Shown: in pieces, positions 8,553 to 16,276 of the stretch | How the letters are laid out: every line of letters begins with the position of its first letter | Numbering within the stretch: position 1 is the first letter of the stretch | Source of the DNA: Candidatus Raymondbacteria bacterium RIFOXYA2_FULL_49_16 | GTDB taxonomy: Bacteria > Fibrobacterota > OXYB2-FULL-49-7 > XYB2-FULL-49-35 | Length of the DNA stretch: 32,091 nt | Assembly: GCA_001789205.1 (NCBI GenBank) | Contig: MFYT01000063.1 | Coordinates: 40,497 to 72,587 of the forward strand | Reading direction: 5' to 3' | Translations under genes and position numbers: made by a program | Notes under the pieces: generated by a model | The model's database searches: none | What the model was told of the DNA's origin: nothing | What the model saw: only the letters and a program-made list of their open reading frames with translations

Positions 8553-9104
8553 ATGGCACTCGATGCTGTTTCAGCTGCAAAAATTGAACAGTACAAAGAA
8601 ATGTTCAAAAGCATGAACATACGGCAATATGGAGTGGGTGTGCTTCTCGATGCCCTGAACAATAACGAAGAACCTTTGGATCCCTATGGGTCTGATCTTG
8701 GAAGCCTCTCAGAGGACCAGGGCGCCGCTGCCACGGTGAAAATAGACACCTCGGCTGTAATGAAAAAAATCTGGTCTGAACTTGAAAAAGAGATCAAACT
8801 CTACGAAAAACAGCATCCTGAGACAAAAGACAAGTATTGCGTTGCCGTGAACAACGATACCGGCGAATCCATGCCATCGTTTTCAGTCGCGCGCATTGAC
8901 GATCTGATGGAACTTATTGCCGATAGCGACAAGGAAAAGAGCCAATCGGTCATGACCAGCCACCCGGTCCAGGTCTTTCAATCAGACACAATAGATGTCT
9001 CAATCTTTGACGGCACTGGCGATGAAGGGCTTGACGCGCTTGTTTCTGATTTTTTCAAGAAAAACGAAGGTGTCTTCAAGTTCATTGCCGCACAGAATAA
9101 CTAG
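8553..9104 (+). CDS. Unknown protein under flagellar sigma-28 control
   Basis: I do not recognise this 183-residue protein. It has no signal peptide or membrane segment and is strongly acidic. A helical N-terminus (about 1-35) is followed by a linker rich in Asp/Glu/Ser and a helix at 67-85 (AVMKKIWSELEKEIKLYEKQ). The C-terminus ends FFKKNEGVFKFIAAQNN. ATG at 8553 has AAAGGA upstream. It stands alone between divergent smpB and a convergent gene whose end it overlaps by 4 bp. The upstream consensus sigma-28 promoter suggests late flagellar or chemotaxis expression; it could be a chaperone, an anti-sigma-like factor or a motility regulator, but nothing in the sequence selects among these. Confidence 0.75.
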   Translation: MALDAVSAAKIEQYKEMFKSMNIRQYGVGVLLDALNNNEEPLDPYGSDLGSLSEDQGAAATVKIDTSAVMKKIWSELEKEIKLYEKQHPETKDKYCVAVNNDTGESMPSFSVARIDDLMELIADSDKEKSQSVMTSHPVQVFQSDTIDVSIFDGTGDEGLDALVSDFFKKNEGVFKFIAAQNN

Positions 9105-10585
9105 AATGTAATGCTCGCCTGGACCAGGTCTATCCGGCGATCAGTGGCATGGGAATCGCGGCTGGCGATTGAATGCGGGGCGAATAACAGCGGCCATTGA
9201 TACGCAACCGGCAGCGAAACATTCAGCCTGACATGCCGCTGGTCCTGACCAGTGACCTCAAAAAGCGATCGCGCAAGGTATTCGCCCAGGACCAATCCTC
9301 CCCACGCGCCGGCAATTCCCGCAACTATATACTGTTTGTCGGATTCAGCCTGAGCCAAAAGAGGAACACTGAGGCAAAGAGCACTGCCGCATATTGCTGA
9401 AAAACCCGAAAAAACACCCTGGAAAAAGGTATATGAGTTTTCCTCCTTAAACTTGAAACCAAAGGCCGTACCCAATGCATGTCCGGCAAGAATCGATGAG
9501 ATCCAGATACGCCGGCTTCCCACGCTGTTAAAATCAGCGTCAAAAAGCATGGGCGCAAGCAGTCCGGTAAGTCCGCCCATGATACCCGTGGTCTCTATGA
9601 GAAACCCGCGGCCCGAGGAATAGTCTTTTCCTTTGGTCAATCTATGCCCTCCATATATTCCCGCAGGTATAAGTCCCATTGTTAGACCGCCTGCCGCGAT
9701 GTTATATGCATGACGGTTATCGCCGGAAGAGTACATGGGCAACAGAAAGCCATAGAGCCAGGCCGACCTGCCAAAAAACCGGATGATATCAGCATTGCCA
9801 TACTGATAATTGCCTGCCAGATTTACTCGCGATCCAAGGTATATCCCAAGAGGAAAGCCGATCATAGAGCCAATGGCTAAAATCTGTCCTGGTTTCTCGG
9901 ACTCCGTAGTATCGTAGAAGGTGATAGTACCGCCTATTGGATCTGCCATTGTAGTTAACTGTACGCGGGGCTTATAAATATCCAGACCATACACAATCCG
10001 TGATGTCAGAAACGAATACGTAGTCGCCAGTTCGCCGCCATAATTCATGAGCGCTACCCTGCCATAGCCCAATTCACGCCCCTTGGTAAAACGGTACGAA
10101 CCATAGAGTGAGGCGCCAAAGGTGAGCAATGATAGCCCCATAACAGTGCGGGGATCCGCATTATCTTCTCCCAATGCAGTGCCGAATCCAGCGGGATAGA
10201 TGGCAAGGGTACGCATGGCTGTGGTCACAATGAAATAGACACGGCCGCTTTCCCGTGCCTGGTTAGTGGAAAGAACGAGAGATTTTTGCCGCTGCTCAAT
10301 GCGCTTTTCTAGAATGGCCGTGTAAAGTTCCGGGCCGCTCTCGACCACTGTTTTGACCGGAGCGCCTGTAGAATCAAATGAAAGTATCACCAGTTTTTTA
10401 GAATCACTTTCAAATCCCATGGCAACAATGGATACGGGAGTAAAAGAAACGCCAAGACTTTCAGCAGCGGCAATGGCGCGATGCCATTTTTCAGGAGAAA
10501 TTGGTTCAAAAGAATACTGGGCATGCAGGCCATTTAGAAAAAAAGAGAGAACGAAAACACAGAGCCAGGTTTTGTGCGCTGGCAT
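9101..10585 (-). CDS. Exported multi-spanning membrane protein, unknown
   Basis: A 494-residue protein of unknown function. Residues 1-22 form a signal peptide ending GLHAQ. Residues about 23-110 are a soluble region. The rest contains repeated Gly-rich hydrophobic stretches with a recurring theme: SLYGSYRFTKGRELGYGR, PAGIYGGHRLTKGKDYSSGR and LVLGEYLARSLFEVTG, each following a hydrophobic run. This looks like internal duplication. It could be an outer-membrane barrel or an inner-membrane protein; the alternation is not clear enough to decide. The frame extends 17 codons upstream, but ATG at 10585 has AAAGGA before it and directly begins the signal peptide. It follows gmhA by 13 bp. Confidence 0.75.
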   Translation of the reverse strand: MPAHKTWLCVFVLSFFLNGLHAQYSFEPISPEKWHRAIAAAESLGVSFTPVSIVAMGFESDSKKLVILSFDSTGAPVKTVVESGPELYTAILEKRIEQRQKSLVLSTNQARESGRVYFIVTTAMRTLAIYPAGFGTALGEDNADPRTVMGLSLLTFGASLYGSYRFTKGRELGYGRVALMNYGGELATTYSFLTSRIVYGLDIYKPRVQLTTMADPIGGTITFYDTTESEKPGQILAIGSMIGFPLGIYLGSRVNLAGNYQYGNADIIRFFGRSAWLYGFLLPMYSSGDNRHAYNIAAGGLTMGLIPAGIYGGHRLTKGKDYSSGRGFLIETTGIMGGLTGLLAPMLFDADFNSVGSRRIWISSILAGHALGTAFGFKFKEENSYTFFQGVFSGFSAICGSALCLSVPLLAQAESDKQYIVAGIAGAWGGLVLGEYLARSLFEVTGQDQRHVRLNVSLPVAYQWPLLFAPHSIASRDSHATDRRIDLVQASITF

Positions 10586-10598
10586 GGGCACGTCCTTT

Positions 10599-11177
10599 CT
10601 ATTCGTCAGGATGCGGAAAGAGCTCCTTTTCCACAAGTTCGCAGATTATATGATAAGCGATTTCGTGGCTTTCCTGGATTTCATACGCTTTTTCCCCGGG
10701 AGCGGTAAGGCAAATATCGCTGAGTTCCTTGAGTTTGTTGGGACCAGTACGGGTAAAACCTATGATGACAGCTTTTGCTTTGCGCGCGGCATAGGCGGCG
10801 AGAAGAATATTGGGCGAACTGCCGCTTGTTGAAAGCAGAATTACCACGTCGCCTTCGTTGCAAAGCGCCTCAATCTCGCGCGAAAAAATATGGTCAAAGT
10901 CAAAATCATTGGCCACAGCGGTAAGCGTGGAGGTATTGGCGTTCACCGCGATCGCTGGCAACGCAGGCCGTTTGTAGGCAAACCTGCCAGTGAGTTCGCC
11001 CGCGATATGCAGCGCATCAGCAGCGCTGCCGCCATTGCCGGCAAGAATGAGCTTTTTACCATTTCGGTAGGCCGTGGTAATGGCACGGGTGATTCCCTCG
11101 ATCTCGCCCACGCAATTGGTAAGACCCTGGAGGGTTTCCAGGTGCGATTTCAGCATATGCTGTATTGAGCTTTTCAT
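10599..11177 (-). CDS. gmhA: Phosphoheptose isomerase (SIS domain)
   Basis: A 192-residue SIS-domain protein that fits GmhA, which turns sedoheptulose 7-phosphate into heptose 7-phosphate for lipopolysaccharide inner core. The phosphate loop GNGGSAADALH is at 47-57 and STSGSSPN at 116-123. The likely zinc and catalytic residues align with the family: His57, Glu61, Gln168 and His176 in IQESHEIAYH. A DiaA-like replication factor shares the fold but usually lacks this full set, so GmhA is preferred. A GGGGAG site precedes the ATG. Other heptose genes are not in the window. It lies 13 bp after purN. Confidence 0.87.
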   Translation of the reverse strand: MKSSIQHMLKSHLETLQGLTNCVGEIEGITRAITTAYRNGKKLILAGNGGSAADALHIAGELTGRFAYKRPALPAIAVNANTSTLTAVANDFDFDHIFSREIEALCNEGDVVILLSTSGSSPNILLAAYAARKAKAVIIGFTRTGPNKLKELSDICLTAPGEKAYEIQESHEIAYHIICELVEKELFPHPDE

Positions 11178-11190
11178 ATCGTCTCCCCTG

Positions 11191-11796
11191 TTAGTTCAGT
11201 TTGGGCATGGATGCCTTGCCCGACACCACCCGCAGAATGGCCTCGGGATATATAGCGTGCTCAACGGCAAGGACCCGTTCAGCAAGCTGTTCGGCCGTAT
11301 CGCCAGGAAGGACCGGGACGCACTGCTGGACAATCACCGGACCATCGTCGTATTGTTCGGTGACAAAATGGACCGTTGCACCGCTCTCCTTTTCTTTGGC
11401 CGCAATGACTGCCGCGTGCACATGGATGCCATACATTCCTTTGCCGCCGAACTTGGGCAGCAAGGCAGGATGAATATTCAGTATCTTTCCCTGGTAACGC
11501 CTGATGACCTGCGCTGGCACCAGCTTCATATACCCTGCCAGACAGATGATATCTATGGCATGCTCCTCGAGCAGTTTGAGCATTGCCTGTTCGTACGCCG
11601 CCGGGCCGGGATAGTGGATTCCGCTGAAATGGATGGCGGGAATAGCGTGTTTCCTGGCCCGTTCGAGCGCGCGCGACACGCTGTTGTTGGACAAAACAAA
11701 TCCAATGCGCGCGGGTATGCGGCCTGAGGAGACATTGTCTATGATGCTCTGGAGGTTGGATCCGCCTCCGGAACAAAAAACCGCGAGAGTTGCCAC
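11191..11796 (-). CDS. purN: Phosphoribosylglycinamide formyltransferase
   Basis: A 201-residue purine-synthesis enzyme that transfers a formyl group from 10-formyl-THF to GAR. The nucleotide loop FCSGGGSNLQSI lies at 7-18. The catalytic residues are visible: Asn107 and His109 in LNIHPALLPKF, and Asp150 in EQYDDGPV. The start is GTG at 11796 with no strong ribosome site; no better in-frame start is seen because the protein already opens at the first beta strand. It precedes gmhA closely, a combination that looks like chance operon membership rather than a shared pathway. Confidence 0.93.
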   Translation of the reverse strand: MATLAVFCSGGGSNLQSIIDNVSSGRIPARIGFVLSNNSVSRALERARKHAIPAIHFSGIHYPGPAAYEQAMLKLLEEHAIDIICLAGYMKLVPAQVIRRYQGKILNIHPALLPKFGGKGMYGIHVHAAVIAAKEKESGATVHFVTEQYDDGPVIVQQCVPVLPGDTAEQLAERVLAVEHAIYPEAILRVVSGKASMPKLN

Positions 11797-11843
11797 TGGA
11801 GGTAAGGATAAAATATTCGCCTCCTTTTTTTCAATGGTAACCT

Positions 11844-14450
11844 TTAAATGCGCAGGAGCAGATCAAGGAAGAACTCCGATATACGGCTGGAATAAAAACG
11901 CGTGGATTCAATGGTATGCATGGCCCTGCCGCTTGCGGTGAGAAGCTTATAGGTATATGAAATCATTGCTTCGGCCACGCCTTTGTCCGTGTGCACATAG
12001 CCGCGGGAAAAGACCCCTGATACCACCGAGGAAAAAGAAACATTTTCAGCCGGATTCACCTGCAGATTAAGCAAAGGCTGCAGACCCAGCGTCTCTTCGT
12101 CTGATACAGGTGTTCCTTCGGGAGAGAGATAATCCGTGTTGTAAAAAAGCGCCATGCGAAAACCGGCTTCCCATGCCTTGCCTCGGTGCGAATATCCAGG
12201 TTCAAGCATGCGTTCAATGCGGTCAATATTCACATACGCCTCTGACAATTCCATGCCATACGGGGTGGTAAGATAGGAACTATCGCGGTCCATTGCCTGG
12301 AGCGTGAAAACCGTCTGTGTAAAAGAACCCAGGGAAAGTCCCAGCTCTGCAAGGCCTTTTTCTCCAGCAGGCATGGTAAGAGCGGCCTCGCCTTTTTTCC
12401 TCACAGAGCTCTTTGAACGGACATCGCCGGAAAAAGGGCTCATTTCATCCTCTTTCGCGTGTCTGTATTCAGCGCTCGCTTTCATGGCCGCCTCAAAAGG
12501 GAGCAGCGCCTGCAGCGAACCGCGTGTCTCCTCCTCTTGCGAATGGCTCCGTATCTGCTCGTTGATTGTACGCCGAAGCAGATCAGCGGCAAGCGCGCCC
12601 TTGAGCGCGCCTTTGCCCGCGGACGCCTCTCCCGAATGGCGGACCTCTGACAGAATGTCCCTGCCCGCTTCCTGGTTGCGCCGCTTTCTGAATACCGGAG
12701 CGTATCCTAAAGAAAGGGTTGAAAAAGGCGCAAACCGTATTTCGCCCGCTGCAAAGGTACGGCGTTCGGCGCTTTGTGAATCAGGCGCATTGGCCTGCCT
12801 GCTGGTCTGCAAGGCGTCGCGCACCCTGGCTGACACAGTGGTAAAAGGCCCCGCGCTTCCGTCAAAAGAGCCTTCGAGCGAATTCTCCAGCAATCCATGG
12901 GGACCAGCGCTGGCAGCGCCTGTTGCCGAAGCGTTAAACCCGGCCACGGAACCTGAAACAATGGCAGAGGTCCTGCCCCGCACCTCTTCCTGAGCGCCAG
13001 CCCCATTGTCTGGCGCATACCGCACGCTTTCCCCGCCCGCAAGCAGCTGATAATTAAACTTTGCGGTCCCGGTGCTGTATGCCTTGAGGAACACAGGTAC
13101 ACGGCGTTCCATGTTCCCCGCGCCCAATATGCCTGAAAAGGTCTCATATTCTCCGCCAGCGGCCAGACCTCCCCATGCAAGGTTTTTGGAAACCTCCCCA
13201 TGCAAAAAAAGGTTCCCCGCATATGATGAATCAGAGGTGATTTGCCGCTGTTTGCCCCACGCGCTCAGCCAGGGCGCTTTGCCAGGCTTCAGGTCGGCCC
13301 GGGCAAAGGCCTCATTCTCGCGTACCCTGCCATCGGCGTTATCATACCCGCCCGCGGCGTATTCAGCGCTGCCGGAAATAATCGCCACAGGCTGAAACCG
13401 GAGAGCACCGCGCGCCCGGGCAAGGCCAGGTTCAACAGGCGAATTGCCCTGCAGAACATATCCTGGTTCGAAGTTTTCGTACTCACCCCTTATATCAAGA
13501 AGTTCCCTGAGCGAAAACCGGCCTTCCACCGAACCAGCGGCAACGCGTTGCCGGCCCCTGGCGTCCTGAAAGCCTATTTCTCCATTCACATAGGCGGCCG
13601 AATCCCTGCCAAGGGAGGCAAGCGCGCCATACCCGTATTGCGTCGCGGTCTGCCCTGAAATCCCTGTCGCTGAATCACCCTGCGGCGCGGTTTGTTCCGC
13701 CAGGCCAATACCGCCTAATCTGAGAAACGAAAAAGGGGAAAAGACAACACGGCCGCCATTCAAACCCTGGCCCAATTCAGAGGACGCCTCGTATACCACG
13801 CGGATAAGCGAAGCGGAACGGTTTTCCTCGAGCGCGTGCTCCGCTAAAAAACGAGGGGTAAAATAAAACCGGCCAATGGTATAATCAAAAATATAATCCC
13901 TACCTCGCTGCAAAACATCACGTTCAAGTTCTATCCGTTCACTCTGGAACACCACAGGCGCCTGTGCCACAAAGTATTCGCCCCTGCCCGAAAAAGAGAG
14001 TTTTTCATAACAGGGCGTTCCATTGGGACGCGACACCAGGGCCTCGGCGCGCACCCATGGCTGTTCAAAATAAACGGCGCCTCCCTCAACACGCCGGTCA
14101 ACACAAAAAAGGCGCGATCCTGAAAACGCGGCATTGAACCTGCCCAAGGTGAGTCCGGCAGCCCGGTCTTTGAGCGAAAGCCAGAGAATGCCTTCTTCGT
14201 CTCCGCTTCCCGCGTTTTCAATCTCACCTTCGACTTTGACCCGCTGGTATAATTCGCCGTTGATAGCCAGCCGCAGTTGCTCACGGCGGTCAGAACCCGC
14301 GTAAAACCCAATGGGCGCGTGCATGGCAAGCCGTTTTTCAAAATGCATGCTCTTCTGTCCTTCAATACGCAGGGAATAATCCCTGCCAAAGGCCTCAAGG
14401 GACCAGGACACTGAAAAAAGCAGGAAAACAGCGCAGAAAAAAACCTTCAT
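11844..14450 (-). CDS. Large outer-membrane beta-barrel candidate
   Basis: An 868-residue protein with signal peptide MKVFFCAVFLLFSVSWSLEAFG. A periplasmic part holds the pattern IELERDVLQRGRDYIFDYTI followed by GRFYFTPRFL, resembling the 'surface residue, label, RG-DY-IDY-G-I-F' signature in outer-membrane proteins of several diderm phyla. Residues from about 230 alternate short amphipathic strands with Gly/Ala/Ser turns, as in a large barrel of 20 or more strands. The C-terminus ends LLLRI, lacking the usual terminal aromatic. It is the last gene of an overlapping three-gene cluster (TAATG with the lipoprotein gene). The function, perhaps a translocon or adhesin-like assembly, is unknown. 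Confidence 0.75.
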   Translation of the reverse strand: MKVFFCAVFLLFSVSWSLEAFGRDYSLRIEGQKSMHFEKRLAMHAPIGFYAGSDRREQLRLAINGELYQRVKVEGEIENAGSGDEEGILWLSLKDRAAGLTLGRFNAAFSGSRLFCVDRRVEGGAVYFEQPWVRAEALVSRPNGTPCYEKLSFSGRGEYFVAQAPVVFQSERIELERDVLQRGRDYIFDYTIGRFYFTPRFLAEHALEENRSASLIRVVYEASSELGQGLNGGRVVFSPFSFLRLGGIGLAEQTAPQGDSATGISGQTATQYGYGALASLGRDSAAYVNGEIGFQDARGRQRVAAGSVEGRFSLRELLDIRGEYENFEPGYVLQGNSPVEPGLARARGALRFQPVAIISGSAEYAAGGYDNADGRVRENEAFARADLKPGKAPWLSAWGKQRQITSDSSYAGNLFLHGEVSKNLAWGGLAAGGEYETFSGILGAGNMERRVPVFLKAYSTGTAKFNYQLLAGGESVRYAPDNGAGAQEEVRGRTSAIVSGSVAGFNASATGAASAGPHGLLENSLEGSFDGSAGPFTTVSARVRDALQTSRQANAPDSQSAERRTFAAGEIRFAPFSTLSLGYAPVFRKRRNQEAGRDILSEVRHSGEASAGKGALKGALAADLLRRTINEQIRSHSQEEETRGSLQALLPFEAAMKASAEYRHAKEDEMSPFSGDVRSKSSVRKKGEAALTMPAGEKGLAELGLSLGSFTQTVFTLQAMDRDSSYLTTPYGMELSEAYVNIDRIERMLEPGYSHRGKAWEAGFRMALFYNTDYLSPEGTPVSDEETLGLQPLLNLQVNPAENVSFSSVVSGVFSRGYVHTDKGVAEAMISYTYKLLTASGRAMHTIESTRFYSSRISEFFLDLLLRI

Positions 14451-15514
14451 TATGGAAGTCTCCGGGCCCATGCTTCACCGCTTTTTTCCAAATCGAGCCG
14501 GTATAGCGCAAGCAGGTTCTCCTCGCGCGAAAGCAGCGCCACCCGTCCCTGGCCCGCGGCGATTCCTGATACAAACCTTTTTCCCAGCGTAACCAAGGGC
14601 CCGCGCCGCAGGTCAATGTCGAAAAAGGAGCAGCGTCCCTCTTCGGAAAAAACGAGCAGCAGACTGCCGCAGGCAACCATAAAATCCGGGGAAGAGAGTG
14701 TGTTGGCAGGCTGGGTCTGGTTAAGCGCGCCGTTTTCGCGCAGGCTCGCCACCCTTCCGTTTCCCTGGTCCAGCACACAAATGGTATTGGTAAAAAAACA
14801 GGCGTCTGATGGCCTGCTAAAAAAAAGACCGCCTGCGCGTGAAAACTCAGCCACGCAATGGCCCTGCTGGTCTAGATAGAGCACGCGGTCGTTCCGCGTA
14901 TCAACACACAGAATCCGGTTGAATCTGCCCATGCGCACTTTAAGCCTGTTTGAAAGCGGCCTGTTGCACAATGATAAAATCGGTTCATTGCTTTTACCAA
15001 AACGGTCAATAATAAAAAGCGCGCGCAGCGCGCAGTCAGCGACCAGATAATTTCCATTACCGCACTCAATCGCCGATAAGGGCTCCTCTCCCGCGCTCAC
15101 CGGCATGGCGAAAAGGAAATCGCCCGAGGAACCGCATACTGACAAGCGTCTGTTTCCCGCGTCGGTTATAAGAAACCGGGGTTCTCCGGCGACTGAAAGC
15201 GCGGCAGTCAGATCAACAGGCCTGCTGAAGTCATTTTCCTGCGTGCCCAGCCTTCCCGCTGAACCAGTAAAAACAAAACGCGGTAAAAAAAGCGAGGCGC
15301 GCACTGAATCGTCGAAGGTATGCGCAAGAAAAATTGTATCAGATGGCGTTGTACCCGCGCTGCGATACTCCGCGCCTGTTGGATTAAACAGGACAAGCGC
15401 AGGGCTTGGCAGGGTAATGACATACCAGGAACCCGCCAGGTTTCCTGGCCGAGAACCACTGCAACCCGTGACGAGGAATCCAATAATGACAGTCAGGAGC
15501 AGAGCGGATTTCAC
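14450..15514 (-). CDS. Beta-propeller-like lipoprotein, unknown
   Basis: A 354-residue lipoprotein. The lipobox LVTGC places the lipidated Cys at 18. The body has several repeats of the form 'FLITDAGNRRLSVCGSSGDF', 'NYLVADCALRALFIIDRFGK', 'ILCVDTRNDRVLYLDQQGHC' and 'ICVLDQGNGRVASLRENG'. Spacing of about 45 residues suggests an NHL- or WD-like beta-propeller of five to six blades. Its start overlaps the previous gene as ATGA and its stop overlaps the next start as TAATG. A propeller lipoprotein beside a large barrel suggests a periplasmic assembly partner, but this is inference from context. Confidence 0.78.
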   Translation of the reverse strand: MKSALLLTVIIGFLVTGCSGSRPGNLAGSWYVITLPSPALVLFNPTGAEYRSAGTTPSDTIFLAHTFDDSVRASLFLPRFVFTGSAGRLGTQENDFSRPVDLTAALSVAGEPRFLITDAGNRRLSVCGSSGDFLFAMPVSAGEEPLSAIECGNGNYLVADCALRALFIIDRFGKSNEPILSLCNRPLSNRLKVRMGRFNRILCVDTRNDRVLYLDQQGHCVAEFSRAGGLFFSRPSDACFFTNTICVLDQGNGRVASLRENGALNQTQPANTLSSPDFMVACGSLLLVFSEEGRCSFFDIDLRRGPLVTLGKRFVSGIAAGQGRVALLSREENLLALYRLDLEKSGEAWARRLP

Positions 15515-16218
15515 GGGGTATTTCCACTGGGCGCGGGCGGATCAGGAATAACAAGCGGCCCATCGCTGTCCGATGGCGCGCGGTAGACGAACCAGTAGAC
15601 AGCGGCAACCGCGGCCACGACAACGCTTCCGGCAATGACCATGGGCAGCATGCTCTTTTTTTTAGCGGGCTGGGGCGCGGGAGCTATTGGCGCAGGAAGG
15701 GCCGCGGGCGCGCGTCCTGAAAAGGCGAAAACACCCGTTGCGTCAGGTTCGAGCTGCCGTCCTTTTACTGAAATCCGGTTGACGCCATTGTTCCCCAGAA
15801 ACACGTTGTCAATATCACAATCGGCTGATAGGGCGGCAATGCCGTCGGTCCCGTAAAAAATGCTGGCATTTGCAAGTACGCAGCCGCGCGCCTGGGACTC
15901 AAACACAATGTGGTTCCAATCAAGGGCCGCGGCGCCTGCACCACCGTAATTGGCATCCTTTACCGAGGTAAAGACCACCCTATTTTGCTGGGAGCCTTCG
16001 ACCAACAGCGTGCCTTTCACAACAAGCGAGTAAAATCCGTCAAAAAGTACGACAGTACCTGCCCGGATGACAAGAGAGCTGTTTTCAGGCACCACGATGT
16101 CGTCAGCGGCCACGTAGGCGCCTGGACCAAGCACGCCGGTCTGTTCGCCTCCAAGGGTGTTCTCCCCGGCGGCCAAAAGCGAAGCGCTTGCCAAAACCAG
16201 AAAAAGGGCCTTTTTCAT
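15511..16218 (-). CDS. Beta-helix protein with C-terminal membrane anchor
   Basis: A 235-residue protein. After a signal peptide (1-18), residues 30-160 repeat short strands in the style of a right-handed beta helix (LVIRAGTVVLFDGFYSLVVKG and LLVEGSQQNRVVFTSVKD, similar to pectate-lyase-like coils). A Pro/Ala linker (170-185), a KKK patch and one transmembrane helix (about 191-211) follow, then a short Pro-rich tail. The layout suggests a periplasmic beta-helix domain anchored in the inner membrane. It is first in the three-gene cluster; the 58-bp gap to the divergent helicase gene should hold promoters, but none is clear. No function is assigned. Confidence 0.75.
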   Translation of the reverse strand: MKKALFLVLASASLLAAGENTLGGEQTGVLGPGAYVAADDIVVPENSSLVIRAGTVVLFDGFYSLVVKGTLLVEGSQQNRVVFTSVKDANYGGAGAAALDWNHIVFESQARGCVLANASIFYGTDGIAALSADCDIDNVFLGNNGVNRISVKGRQLEPDATGVFAFSGRAPAALPAPIAPAPQPAKKKSMLPMVIAGSVVVAAVAAVYWFVYRAPSDSDGPLVIPDPPAPSGNTP

Positions 16219-16276
16219 GACTGGGAAAGATAATTATTTGTAAATTGGTCAGGGTAAATGATATTTTACGAAATTC

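Noticed and set aside
12304-12993. Plus-strand open frame of 229 codons inside the outer-membrane barrel gene
   Set aside because: It is rich in Ser, Ala and Arg typical of antisense frames, lacks a ribosome site and overlaps a coherent signal-peptide protein.
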